Part shown: positions 35,552 to 45,264 of the stretch, piece after piece
Layout of the letters: every line of letters begins with the position of its first letter
How positions within the stretch are numbered: the first letter of the stretch is position 1
Assembly: GCA_002929055.1 (NCBI GenBank)
Contig: PERY01000009.1
Location: forward strand, 35,696 to 99,695
Length of the DNA: 64,000 nt
Reading direction: 5' to 3'
From: Methylocystis sp.
Lineage (GTDB): Bacteria; Pseudomonadota; Alphaproteobacteria; Rhizobiales; Beijerinckiaceae
Position numbers and translations under genes: made by a program
The notes under the pieces: generated by a model
Seen by the model: only the letters and a program-made list of their open reading frames with translations
Told to the model about the DNA's origin: nothing
The model's database searches: none

Positions 35552-38500
35552 ACCGGCGCCATCCGGCGGCTCGCGAGACGGCTCCGCTTGGTCCGCAGTC
35601 GCCAATCCATGGTGCGGTCGTAGAGGATCGGCAGAAGAACAAGGGTGAGGATCGTTGCGGAAATCAGGCCGCCGATGACGACGATGGCCAAAGGCCGCTG
35701 GATTTCCGCGCCAGGCCCGGTCGCGAAGAGGAACGGGATGAGGCCGAATGCGGCGATGGTTGCGGTGAGCATGACCGGCCGCATGCGCCGGCGCGCGCCT
35801 TCGACGACCGCTTCGCGGGTCGTGCGCGTTCCCTCCGCGACAAGCTTGTTGATGTAGGAGATGAGCACGACGCCATTCAGCACGGCGATGCCGATGAGCG
35901 CGATGAAGCCGACGGAGGCCGAAACCGAGAGAAACTCGCCCGACAGCCACAGACCCAGAATGCCGCCGATCGCCGCGAAGGGCACGTTGCAGAAGACGAG
36001 CGTCGCCTGCAGCGCGGAATTGAAGGTGAAGTAGAGCAGCAGGAAAATCAGCGCGAGCGCGATGGGCACGACGATGGCGAGACGCGCGGAGGCGCGCTGC
36101 TGGTTCTCGAACTGGCCGCCCCACTGATATGTGTAGCCCTTCGGCGTCTTCACATGGTGCTGAACGGCGGCCTTGGCTTCGTCCACGAAGCCGACGAGAT
36201 CGCGCCCCTCGACATTGGCGAGCACGGTCGCGAAACGGCGCCCTTCTTCGCGAATGACCTGGATCGGCCCGTTTTCCACCTGCACGTCGGCGAGCTGAGA
36301 CAGCTCGACCACCTTGCCGTCGTTGGAGACCATGGGAAGTCGGGCGAAGTCGACGGAGGACCGGCGCGAGGTCTCGGAGCCGCGGATCACGAGGGGCGTG
36401 CGGATCGGGCCTTCGAGAACGATGCCGACCTGCTGGCCGTCCACCCACACGCGCAGGGCATCCTGAATTTCACCGGCGTTGAGGCCGAAGCGCCCCGCTG
36501 CGAGGCGGTCGACGCGCGCGGTGAGATAGCGCATGCCGTCGTTCTGGAGACCGAAGACGTCGCGCGAGCCGGGAATTTTTTTCAGCTCCGCCGCGACCTC
36601 GCGGGTGAGACGATTGAGTTCTGCGATGTCGTCGCCGAATATCTTCACGACCACGTCGCCGCGCGCGCCGATGATCATCTCCTGCACGCGCATGTCGATC
36701 GGCTGCGAGAAGGCGTAGGAGATGCCCGGAATCTGGTCGAGAACCTTGCGGATTTCGCCCATCAGCCAGTCGATGCCGTGGCCGCGCCATTCTTTCTCGG
36801 GCGCGACGGTAAGAAAATTGTCCGTCTCGTTGAGGCCGACCGGATCGATGCCAAGCTCATCGGCGCCGGCGCGGGCCATCATGCCCTTCACCTCCGGCAC
36901 TTTCTCCATGATTTCGCGCTGGATGAGCCTGTCGGTCTCCGCCGCAACCGAGACGCTGATCGTGGGATGCTTGCGGATGGTGATGACAGGCGTGCCTTCG
37001 TTCATCACGGGCATGAAGGTCTGGCCGATGCGCGTATAGGCCGTGCTGGCGATGACCAGCCCGAGGATGGCGACGCCGCCGACGACGAGCGGACGCTCCA
37101 GCGCGCGCTCGAGAATGGGCTCGTAGATCGCGGCGATCTTGCGGACGAGCCAGGGCTCGTCCGCATGACCCGGCTTCAGAATGGTCGCGCTGAGCGCGGG
37201 CACCACGGTGAGGGACAGGATGAGCGCCGCGCCGAGCGCGAAGGCGATCGTGAGTGCGACGGGCGCGAAGAGCCTGCCCTCGAGACCCTCCAGCGAAAGA
37301 AGCGGCAGAAACACGGTCACGATGATGATCACGCCGGAGGTGAGCGGCGTCGCGACTTCGCTGGTCGCCTCGAGCGTCATGAAGATGCGATCCGCGAGCG
37401 TCGCTTCCTCGACCTCAGACATGCGATGCTCGACGTTTTCAACGACCACCACCGCGCAGTCGACGAGCAGGCCAATGGCGATGGCGAGACCGCCGAGCGA
37501 CATGATGTTGGCCGACAGCCCCCAGGCCCTCATGATGCCGAAGGTCGCGAGCGCGGCGAGCGGAAGGATGACGGAGACGACGAGCGCCGCGCGCAGGTTG
37601 CCAAGGAAGAGCGCGAGCAGGATGACGACGAGCACAATGGCCTCGATCAGCACCTTCTGCACGGTCCAGACCGCCTTTCCGATCAGTTCGCTGCGGTCGT
37701 AGAAAATCTCGATCTTAGCGCCCTTGGGAAGCAGCGGCTCGATTTCCGCGATCTTCGCCTTGACGCCGGTGACGACCGTGCTCGCGTCGGCGCCGCGCAG
37801 AGCCAGCACCAGCGCCCAGACCGCCTCCGTGTCGCCGTTGCGGCTGACGACGCCGTTGCGCGGCAGCGACCCAAAGCGCACCTCCGCAACGTCGCCGACG
37901 CGCACGACGCCGGTCGAGCGTGCGGCGATGACGACGGAGCGAATGTCGTCGAGCGAGCGCAGCCGGCCCTCGGCGCGCACGAGCAACGCCTCCTCGCCAT
38001 CGCGCACGCGGCCGGCGCCGTCGTTCCGGTTGTTGTCCTTGAGCGCGGACTCCAGCATCTCGACGGTGACGCCGCGCGACGCCATGGCGGCGGGCGAGGG
38101 CGCGACCTCGAATGTGCGCACGAAACCTCCGAGCACATTGAGATCCGCGACGCCGGGCAGGCCACGTATCGCAGGACGTATCGTCCAGTCGATCAGACTG
38201 CGCTGTTCCGTCGGCGTGAGATCGCCGCCGACGATGGTGAACATCAGCATTTCGCCGAGCGGGGTGACGATCGGCGCGAGCCCGCCCGAGACGCCAGCGG
38301 GGAGTTGGTCCTGCGCCTGCGCCAGACGTTCGTTGACCTGGGCGCGCGCCCAATAGATGTCTGTGCCTTCGGAGAATTCGAAAGTGATCAGCGCGACGGA
38401 ATAACGGGTGGTCGAGCGCATGCGCACAAGATTGGGAATGCCGCGCGCGGCGATCTCGATCGGCGCGGTGACCCGGCTCTCCAACTCCTCGGGCGTGAGG

Positions 38501-38664
38501 CCCGGCGCGCGCATGGCGACAAGCACCTGAATCGGGGCGACGTCGGGGAAGGCGTCGATGGGCAGCTTGAGGTAGCTGACAGCCCCCCAGCCGGCGACAA
38601 AAAGCGCGCCGAGAAGCACGAGGAGGCGCTGGCGGAGAGAAAAGTGGATGAGCCCGTCAAGCAT
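35548..38664 (-). CDS. heavy-metal efflux RND pump (HME family, CzcA/CusA type)
   Basis: 1038 residues, twelve hydrophobic helices and two large periplasmic loops. The start VLLGALFVAGWGAVSYLKL with PIDAFPDVAP is standard. In helix 4 the proton-relay signature reads AIAIGLLVDCAVVVVENV: Asp402 and Glu409 are kept, but the first Asp of the Czc DFG motif is replaced as in CusA. Loop sequence near PVGLNETDNF, however, recalls CzcA-like pumps. The metal ion (Cu/Ag or Co/Zn/Cd/Ni) is therefore unresolved. It is the middle gene of an adaptor-pump-channel operon. Confidence 0.93.
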   Translation of the reverse strand: MLDGLIHFSLRQRLLVLLGALFVAGWGAVSYLKLPIDAFPDVAPIQVLVAMRAPGLTPEELESRVTAPIEIAARGIPNLVRMRSTTRYSVALITFEFSEGTDIYWARAQVNERLAQAQDQLPAGVSGGLAPIVTPLGEMLMFTIVGGDLTPTEQRSLIDWTIRPAIRGLPGVADLNVLGGFVRTFEVAPSPAAMASRGVTVEMLESALKDNNRNDGAGRVRDGEEALLVRAEGRLRSLDDIRSVVIAARSTGVVRVGDVAEVRFGSLPRNGVVSRNGDTEAVWALVLALRGADASTVVTGVKAKIAEIEPLLPKGAKIEIFYDRSELIGKAVWTVQKVLIEAIVLVVILLALFLGNLRAALVVSVILPLAALATFGIMRAWGLSANIMSLGGLAIAIGLLVDCAVVVVENVEHRMSEVEEATLADRIFMTLEATSEVATPLTSGVIIIVTVFLPLLSLEGLEGRLFAPVALTIAFALGAALILSLTVVPALSATILKPGHADEPWLVRKIAAIYEPILERALERPLVVGGVAILGLVIASTAYTRIGQTFMPVMNEGTPVITIRKHPTISVSVAAETDRLIQREIMEKVPEVKGMMARAGADELGIDPVGLNETDNFLTVAPEKEWRGHGIDWLMGEIRKVLDQIPGISYAFSQPIDMRVQEMIIGARGDVVVKIFGDDIAELNRLTREVAAELKKIPGSRDVFGLQNDGMRYLTARVDRLAAGRFGLNAGEIQDALRVWVDGQQVGIVLEGPIRTPLVIRGSETSRRSSVDFARLPMVSNDGKVVELSQLADVQVENGPIQVIREEGRRFATVLANVEGRDLVGFVDEAKAAVQHHVKTPKGYTYQWGGQFENQQRASARLAIVVPIALALIFLLLYFTFNSALQATLVFCNVPFAAIGGILGLWLSGEFLSVSASVGFIALIGIAVLNGVVLISYINKLVAEGTRTTREAVVEGARRRMRPVMLTATIAAFGLIPFLFATGPGAEIQRPLAIVVIGGLISATILTLVLLPILYDRTMDWRLRTKRSRLASRRMAPV

Positions 38665-38673
38665 AAAGAGCGC

Positions 38674-39801
38674 TCACTTGCTCTCCGCCTCTGCGAGTTC
38701 GGCCAGGAGGGTCAGAAGCCCGCGGGTGGCGACGCGCTCCCCGACAGCCAGCGCCCCCTGGACCGACGCGAATTGCGGCGTCTCCGACACCAGCGTCACC
38801 GGAATGGCGTGGAAGCCCTCGGGCACGCGAACGAACACCCAGCTTCGGTTGAGATGGCTGACCACGGCGTCCGCCGGCACGCGCCATTGCGACGCTCCGC
38901 CGCCCGTGATGCGCAGGATCGCCTGCACCGCCTGACCCGGCCGCAGCGGGCTGCGTCCCGGCCGGAACTCGGCGACCGCCGTCACGGACTGCGTGGCGGA
39001 GTCGACTGTGCGCCCGACGCGGATCAACCGTCCGTCGAGACCGGCCGACGGGAGATGAACCCGCTCCACGCTCTCGAGGGCGACGGCGCGGCTGAGCGGC
39101 ACCTGAAGATTGACCCAGATCGGGTCGAGCCCCGCGATGGTCACGAGCGGCGCGGACGCCGCCACGCGCTCGCCGGTCGTGCCGTGACGCTGGAGGATCG
39201 TGCCGCCGATGGGCGCGCGCACGAGGAGCGCGCTCGCAAGCTTGCGGTCCTTGCGCAGGGAGGCGACATCGGCCTCGGTCATGCCGGCAAGGGTGAGGAT
39301 CTGGCCACGCTCCTCCAGGGCTGAGCGCGCCTGCGTCGCCTCCGCGCGAGTTACGATGAGGCGCCGCTCCGCGATGATGTGCTCCCGGAAGAGCTGCTCG
39401 TCGCGTCGCAGTTTCTCGGCCGCAAGATTGGCTTCCGACAGCGCGTGCAGGAATGCCCGCTGCGCCTCGACCAGTTCGGAAGATTTCAATGTGGCGATCG
39501 GGTCGCCCGCCTTCACGTCCTCGTCGGGAGAAACGAGAAGCGTCTCGACGAGACCAGCAGCCGGCGCGGCGACGATGCGCAATTGCTGCGGCGGCACGGC
39601 GACGACGCCCGGAACGACAAGCTCGCCCACGCCCGTCTCCGGCTCGACCGGCTGGGTCTCGACCCCGGCGGCGCGAATCTGCTCCTCGGAGAGAAGCACG
39701 ATTGTGTCATGGGCTCCCGGCTGCTTCCCTTGCGGGGCGGCCCAGGCTTGGAATCCGCTGAGGGCGCAGGCAAGGAAGCAGAAGCTAAGCATTCGCTGCA
39801 T
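38674..39801 (-). CDS. RND periplasmic adaptor (membrane fusion protein, CzcB-like)
   Basis: 375 residues: signal peptide (MLSFCFLACALSGFQAWA), barrel-sandwich domain (AAPAAGLVETLLVSPDEDVK), a helical hairpin (SELVEAQRAFLHALSEANLA) and beta-barrel (GLDPIWVNLQVPL), then a C-terminal membrane-proximal domain (WRVPADAVVSHLNRSWVFVR). This is the HlyD/CzcB layout. It starts at ATG 39801, without a strong ribosome binding site, and ends 9 bases before the pump gene starts. No His-rich N-terminal metal-binding region is visible. Confidence 0.9.
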   Translation of the reverse strand: MQRMLSFCFLACALSGFQAWAAPQGKQPGAHDTIVLLSEEQIRAAGVETQPVEPETGVGELVVPGVVAVPPQQLRIVAAPAAGLVETLLVSPDEDVKAGDPIATLKSSELVEAQRAFLHALSEANLAAEKLRRDEQLFREHIIAERRLIVTRAEATQARSALEERGQILTLAGMTEADVASLRKDRKLASALLVRAPIGGTILQRHGTTGERVAASAPLVTIAGLDPIWVNLQVPLSRAVALESVERVHLPSAGLDGRLIRVGRTVDSATQSVTAVAEFRPGRSPLRPGQAVQAILRITGGGASQWRVPADAVVSHLNRSWVFVRVPEGFHAIPVTLVSETPQFASVQGALAVGERVATRGLLTLLAELAEAESK

Positions 39802-40068
39802 ATGGGATTTTACTCGGAACTGAGAAGCGCAAGGCCCCGCTCGAGCCTTCTGCCCATGTAGGGCGGAAGCTGCGCCAGTCACTAGGGACGACCGCCTTTC
39901 GGAAGGCCCTGACCGTTAGAGTTTTACTGGCTTCCGCCGCTGGCTCAAGGAGAAATCGCAAAAATGCGAAGTTTCCCACCCAGGATTTTTGCGGCGCGGC
40001 CGGGGCCGGTCGCAATCCGGCGGGCCGGGTCTATATTCCCTAAGCCGATTCTTCCGTTTGAGGATGTC

Positions 40069-42720
40069 ATGCGCCACCCGTCGAATGTTCCCGTCCGCCT
40101 CGTTGATTACCGTCCCGCGGACTTTCTTGTGGACGCCGTGGACCTCGACATATCGCTGCATCGGACGGCGGCGAAGGCCGTTGCAAGACTTTCCCTGCGC
40201 CGCAACCCAAATGGCGCGCCCGGCGCGCCGCTCTCGCTCGACGGGGACGGGCTGACGCTGATCGGCGTCAAGCTGGACGGGCGCCTGCTGGGGCCGCAGG
40301 ACTACACGGCGACGCCCGACCAACTGCTGCTCCCGCAGGTTCCGCCCGGTCCCTTTGCACTGGAGATAGAGACAGAGATCGATCCCACCGCGAATACGCA
40401 GCTTTCAGGCCTCTACCGCTCGGGCTCCGCCTATTGCACGCAGTGCGAGGCCCAGGGCTTTCGCCGCATCACCTATTTTCTCGACCGTCCGGACGTGCTG
40501 AGCGTCTACACGACCCGCATCGAGGCGGAGAAGAGCGAGGCGCCGATCCTCCTCTCCAACGGCAATCCGGTCGAATCGGGAGAAATTCCCGGCACGGGGC
40601 GGCATTACGCCGTCTGGCATGATCCCTTCCCCAAGCCGTCCTATCTCTTTGCGCTCGTCGGCGGCGATCTGGGCGTCGTTCGCGACAGTTTCACCACCAT
40701 GTCCGGCCGCAGGATCGATCTCGCGATCTATGTCGAGCATGGGAAGGAGGCGCGCGCCGACTATGCAATGGACGCGCTGAAGCGCTCCATGCGCTGGGAC
40801 GAGGAGAAGTTCGGCCGCGAATATGATCTCGACGTGTTCAACATCGTCGCCGTCTCCGACTTCAACATGGGCGCAATGGAGAACAAGGGTCTCAACATCT
40901 TCAACGACAAATATGTGCTGGCCTCGCCGGAGACCGCGACCGACACGGATTACGCGGGCATCGAGGCGGTCATCGCCCACGAATATTTTCACAACTGGAC
41001 CGGCAACCGCATCACCTGCCGCGACTGGTTCCAGCTCTGCCTGAAGGAAGGCCTCACGGTTTTCCGCGATCAGGAGTTTTCCGCCGACATGCGCTCGCGC
41101 GCCGTAGAGCGGATCGGCGACGTGCGGGGGCTGCGGCTGGCGCAATTCCCGGAGGACGGGGGGCCGCTGGCGCATCCGGTGCGACCGGAGATCTATCACG
41201 AGATCAACAATTTCTACACGGCGACCGTTTATGAAAAAGGCGCCGAGATCGTTCGTATGCTGCGTACGCTGATTGGCGACGCCGTCTTCCGGCGCGGCAT
41301 GGATATCTACTTCGACCGCTTCGACGGGACGGCGGCGACAGTAGAGGACTTCCTCTCCTGTTTCGCAGAGGCTTCGGGGCGCGACCTCTCGCAGTTCGCG
41401 CTTTGGTACAGTCAGGCGGGGACGCCGGTTCTCTCCAGCGAAGGCCTTTACGATCCCGCCGCCAGGACTTTCGCGCTGACCTTGCGGCAGGAGACGGGTC
41501 CGACGCCCGGCCAGAGCGAGAAGAAGCCGCTCGTGATCCCCGTCGCCCTCGCGCTCTTTGGCGAGAACGGCGAGAAACTCGAGCTAAGAAGCGACGACGC
41601 CGGCGCGGAGGAGCTGGCCCGCAGCCTCTTCGAACTGTCGGAAGCTTCTCGCACCATCCTCTTCAAGGGCGTCACGTCGCGCCCGGCGGTGTCGCTCCTG
41701 CGCGGCTTCTCGGCGCCGGTGCGTCTCGAGCCCGCGCCGCAGAGCGCGGACCTCGAGCGGCTGCTGGCCTGCGACGACGACGCCTTCAACCGCTGGCAGG
41801 CGGCGCAGAGCCTCGCCCTGCGGGCGATCTTCGCCCGCGTCGATGCGTTGCGCGCGAATGCGCCGGCGCCCGACGCGCCCGGCTTCGTCGCCTCCCTGCG
41901 CGCGCTGCTGGCCAAAGCCGACGCCGATCCAGCCTTCGCCGCGCAGGCGCTGTCTCTTCCCTCCGAGATCGATCTTGCCCGGGAAGCGGGCGACAATGTG
42001 GACCCCGACATTCTGCTGAAAGCCCGGCAGAGCCTGCGGGCCGAGATCGGCGGCGCTCTGCGCGCTGAATTCACGCAGCTCTACGACGCCCTCTCGGACG
42101 CCGGCCCCTTCCGGCCCGACGCCGCCGGCGCAGGGAGACGCGCGCTGAAGGCGGTGGCGCTGGACTTCATTGCCGCGGGCGATCCGGCGAAGGGCGTCGA
42201 ATGCGCCCGGAATCAATTTGCCGCAGCCAGCAATATGACGGATCGCCTCGCCGCTCTGTCGACGCTTGCGCTGCTGGGCGGCGACGCCCGCGAAGAGGCC
42301 TTCGACGCCTTCTATGCGCGATTTGCGGGGGACGCGCTGGTCATCGACAAATGGTTCTCCCTGCAGGCCATGATCCCGGAGCCGGAGACGACCACGCGGG
42401 TCGTCAAGCTCATGTCGCATCCCGATTTTTCGCTCGCGAACCCGAACCGCGTGCGCGCGCTTCTCGGGGCTTTCGCCAATGCGAACCTCACCCGCTTTCA
42501 CGCTCTCGACGGCTCGGGATACGATCTGCTGACGCGGATGGTTCTGGAACTCGATCCGAAGAATCCGCAGCTTGCCGCGCGGCTTCTCTCGTCGCTGCGC
42601 TCCTGGCGCACGCTCGAACCGAAGCGTCGCGCGCTGGTCGAGGAGAGACTGGGCAAAATCCTTGAAACAGAAGGACTTTCTGCTGACGTCAAGGATATAG
42701 CGACGCGCGCCCTGACATAA
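40069..42720 (+). CDS. pepN: aminopeptidase N (M1 family)
   Basis: 883-residue zinc aminopeptidase removing N-terminal residues from peptides. The exopeptidase motif GAMEN is at 268-272, the zinc motif HEYFH at 304-308, and the third ligand Glu327 in LKEGLTVFRDQEFSAD. The N-terminal beta domain, thermolysin-like core and C-terminal helical DUF3458 region (RALLGAFANANLTRFH) are all present, close to the 870 residues of E. coli PepN. GAGGA precedes ATG 40069; an upstream ATG at 39964 lacks conserved sequence. It precedes a PleC-like kinase gene, as in other Rhizobiales. Confidence 0.95.
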   Translation: MRHPSNVPVRLVDYRPADFLVDAVDLDISLHRTAAKAVARLSLRRNPNGAPGAPLSLDGDGLTLIGVKLDGRLLGPQDYTATPDQLLLPQVPPGPFALEIETEIDPTANTQLSGLYRSGSAYCTQCEAQGFRRITYFLDRPDVLSVYTTRIEAEKSEAPILLSNGNPVESGEIPGTGRHYAVWHDPFPKPSYLFALVGGDLGVVRDSFTTMSGRRIDLAIYVEHGKEARADYAMDALKRSMRWDEEKFGREYDLDVFNIVAVSDFNMGAMENKGLNIFNDKYVLASPETATDTDYAGIEAVIAHEYFHNWTGNRITCRDWFQLCLKEGLTVFRDQEFSADMRSRAVERIGDVRGLRLAQFPEDGGPLAHPVRPEIYHEINNFYTATVYEKGAEIVRMLRTLIGDAVFRRGMDIYFDRFDGTAATVEDFLSCFAEASGRDLSQFALWYSQAGTPVLSSEGLYDPAARTFALTLRQETGPTPGQSEKKPLVIPVALALFGENGEKLELRSDDAGAEELARSLFELSEASRTILFKGVTSRPAVSLLRGFSAPVRLEPAPQSADLERLLACDDDAFNRWQAAQSLALRAIFARVDALRANAPAPDAPGFVASLRALLAKADADPAFAAQALSLPSEIDLAREAGDNVDPDILLKARQSLRAEIGGALRAEFTQLYDALSDAGPFRPDAAGAGRRALKAVALDFIAAGDPAKGVECARNQFAAASNMTDRLAALSTLALLGGDAREEAFDAFYARFAGDALVIDKWFSLQAMIPEPETTTRVVKLMSHPDFSLANPNRVRALLGAFANANLTRFHALDGSGYDLLTRMVLELDPKNPQLAARLLSSLRSWRTLEPKRRALVEERLGKILETEGLSADVKDIATRALT

Positions 42721-42843
42721 ATCGACGCGGCCGTTCACGCCGAATTAAGGTCTGGACAATTGCGGCCCAAGAGATTCGAATGAAGGTGATTCGGGCGCCT
42801 CCCCGGCCCCTCGAATAGATCGCCTGAATTCGGAGAATCATGA

Positions 42844-45264
42844 ATGGCGCGCGCCGCAGCTCGTGCGACGAGTCACGCGGAAACGGTGTGGAGCGCCTAT
42901 CGCTTCGACGGCGACGGCGGCGACGGCAGAGGCCCCAGGGACGGGCCCTGGCTGCGGCGCCTCGCTTTCGTCGTCTCCGGCGTCTGCCTCGTCTCGCTGG
43001 CCACTTTCGCCGTCTCGCTGACGAGCACGATGCAAGACCAGCTCGTCGAGGAAGCGACCGAAGACCTCGAAGTCTTCGCGCGCGCCGTGAAACACGACAT
43101 CCACGACCGCATCAAGGCCGACGCGCAAAAGCCGCTCGCCGAGCCGTTGAACAAGCTCGTGCCCGGGCGCGCGACCGCCCGCGGGCGGCGCATTCTCGTC
43201 ACCGACGATCATGGGCATGTGGCCGCCGCCTTTCCGCCCATCGCCTCCAAGGACGCTACCCTTCATGACGTGCTGGGGGCCGAGCAGCAGCTGACCGGCT
43301 CCTCCGAAAAGGCGGGCGTCGTGCGAATCACCCTGCCGGATGGCTCCGCCGCGCTCGCTTCCGTACAGAAACTGCCGGCCCCCTACGGGCAGTTGGCGAT
43401 GATCTATCCGCTCGACAACGTTCTCGGCGAATGGCGCTCCATCGCCGCGCATTATGCGGTGGTCTTCGCTCTGACGACGCTGATGCTGCTCCTGATCGTC
43501 TTCGCCTATTTCCGCCAGACGCGGCGTCGTCAGGCGGCGGAGGAGGTCACCGCCTGCATCAGAAGACGCCTCGACGCCGCCCTGTCGCGGGGCCGTTGCG
43601 GTCTATGGGACTGGGACATCGCGCGCAGCCGCATCTACTGGTCGGATTCCATGTACGAGATGCTCGGCCTGCCTGCTGGCGGTCGCAGCCTCTCCTTCGA
43701 GGAGCTCAACGGCCTGATCCACCCGGAAGACGGCGACCTCACCTTCATCGCGGAAAAGATGGCGGGCGCAAAGTCGAAAAGCCTCGACCATGAGTTTCGC
43801 GCGCGCCACGCCGACGGCGGATGGATATGGGTGCGCGCGCGCGCGCAGCTCATCGAGGACGATCAGGACGCGGGTCATCATCTCGTCGGCATCGCCGTCG
43901 ACGTCTCCGAGCAGCATGCGCTCGCAGAAGACACCGCCATCGCCAACCTGCGCCTGCGCGATGCTATCGAGGCGATCTCGGAAGCCTTCGTGCTGTGGGA
44001 CGCGCAGAACCGGCTCGTCACCTGCAATTCCAAGTTCCTCGACCTGCATGGCCTTGCCCCGCAGGTCGCGGTCGCCGGCGCGAGCTACGCCAGGATGATG
44101 CGCGACGCGACCGCGCCGACCATAAGGACGGAAATCTTCTCCGCCGAATTACGCGCGGCAGACGCCCGCACTTACGAGGCCTGCCTCGCAGATGGTCGCT
44201 GGCTGCAGATCAACGAGCGGCGCACCAAGGACGGCGGCTATGTTTCCGTGGGCGCCGACATCACCGCGCTCAAGCGCAATGAGGAGAAGCTCGCCGCAAG
44301 CGTCACCGACCTCACCCGCTCTCGCCAGACGCTGGAAATGCAGGCCCAGCAGCTTGCGACGCTCGCCGAGCAATATCACAACCAGAAGGCCGAGGCCGAG
44401 GCCGCCTATCTGGCCAAATCCGAATTCCTCGCCAATATGAGCCACGAGCTGCGGACGCCGCTCAACGCCATCATCGGCTTCTCGGAGATGATGCTCGCCG
44501 AGCCGTTCGGCGCGCTCGGTTCGCCCAAATATGTCGAATATTGCAGCAACGTACGTCAGGGCGGCGCCTATCTCAACGAAGTGCTGTCCGACATTCTCGA
44601 CATGTCGCAACTGGAGGCCGGACTCGTGCGCCTCTCCGAGCGGGAGGTGCATGTCGCGGATGCGGCTCGTCATGCGGCGGCGGCATGGCGCGAACGCGCC
44701 GAGGAAAAGAGGATCAGCCTCATCGTCGAGGCGGACGAGAAGCTACGCTGCGTCGGCGACGAGGCGCTGATCGTCAAGGCGCTCGGGGTGCTGCTCTCGA
44801 ACAGCGTCAAATTCACAGAGGCAAGCGGCTTTATCCGCTTGCGAGCGCGCCACCACGGCGGGTCGATCGCCTTCTTCGTCGAAGACACGGGACGCGGCAT
44901 CGATCCTCGCGCGCTCCCGAAACTCGGCCGGCCCTTCGAGCAAAGCGCCGGAGTCATGGAGAACGGCATGAAGGGTTCCGGGCTCGGCCTCGCCATCGCC
45001 CGCGCGCTCGTCGAACTGCATGGCGGCGCTCTGCGCTTCCGCTCGCGTGTCGGGCGCGGCACGGTGGCGATGATGCGGCTGCCCTGCGCCCATTGCGCCG
45101 GCGCGAACGTCACGCAACTCCGCACGCGCACTCCAGAAAAATTCCTGACGCCGACCCCGGTCCCCGCTTACGCGCGTTCGCGCGAGACTGCGGCGCGGAT
45201 GGCGGGGAGCGACAGCACGACGCGCAACCCCGGCGCATTGTCCTCGATCCGCAGGGCGCCGTGA
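42844..45264 (+). CDS. pleC: PleC-like cell-cycle histidine kinase/phosphatase
   Basis: 806 residues. A first helix (residues 40-60), a periplasmic region to about 205, and a second helix (FALTTLMLLLIVFAYF) are followed by two PAS domains (SRGRCGLWDWDIARSRIYWS; EAISEAFVLWDAQNRLVTCN), a coiled coil, then HisKA with His534 in FLANMSHELRTPLNAIIGFS and HATPase_c (LLSNSVKFTEASG, DTGRGIDPRA, GSGLGLAIARA). PleC acts on DivK/PleD in development. The call rests on this layout and on pepN and degP neighbours. The last 33 codons overlap the convergent kinase gene. Confidence 0.85.
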   Translation: MARAAARATSHAETVWSAYRFDGDGGDGRGPRDGPWLRRLAFVVSGVCLVSLATFAVSLTSTMQDQLVEEATEDLEVFARAVKHDIHDRIKADAQKPLAEPLNKLVPGRATARGRRILVTDDHGHVAAAFPPIASKDATLHDVLGAEQQLTGSSEKAGVVRITLPDGSAALASVQKLPAPYGQLAMIYPLDNVLGEWRSIAAHYAVVFALTTLMLLLIVFAYFRQTRRRQAAEEVTACIRRRLDAALSRGRCGLWDWDIARSRIYWSDSMYEMLGLPAGGRSLSFEELNGLIHPEDGDLTFIAEKMAGAKSKSLDHEFRARHADGGWIWVRARAQLIEDDQDAGHHLVGIAVDVSEQHALAEDTAIANLRLRDAIEAISEAFVLWDAQNRLVTCNSKFLDLHGLAPQVAVAGASYARMMRDATAPTIRTEIFSAELRAADARTYEACLADGRWLQINERRTKDGGYVSVGADITALKRNEEKLAASVTDLTRSRQTLEMQAQQLATLAEQYHNQKAEAEAAYLAKSEFLANMSHELRTPLNAIIGFSEMMLAEPFGALGSPKYVEYCSNVRQGGAYLNEVLSDILDMSQLEAGLVRLSEREVHVADAARHAAAAWRERAEEKRISLIVEADEKLRCVGDEALIVKALGVLLSNSVKFTEASGFIRLRARHHGGSIAFFVEDTGRGIDPRALPKLGRPFEQSAGVMENGMKGSGLGLAIARALVELHGGALRFRSRVGRGTVAMMRLPCAHCAGANVTQLRTRTPEKFLTPTPVPAYARSRETAARMAGSDSTTRNPGALSSIRRAP

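Noticed and set aside
36154..39324. Plus-strand frame of more than 1000 codons opposite the RND pump gene
   Set aside because: Mirror of a well-supported efflux gene; composition is His/Asp/Arg/Gly-rich without domains.
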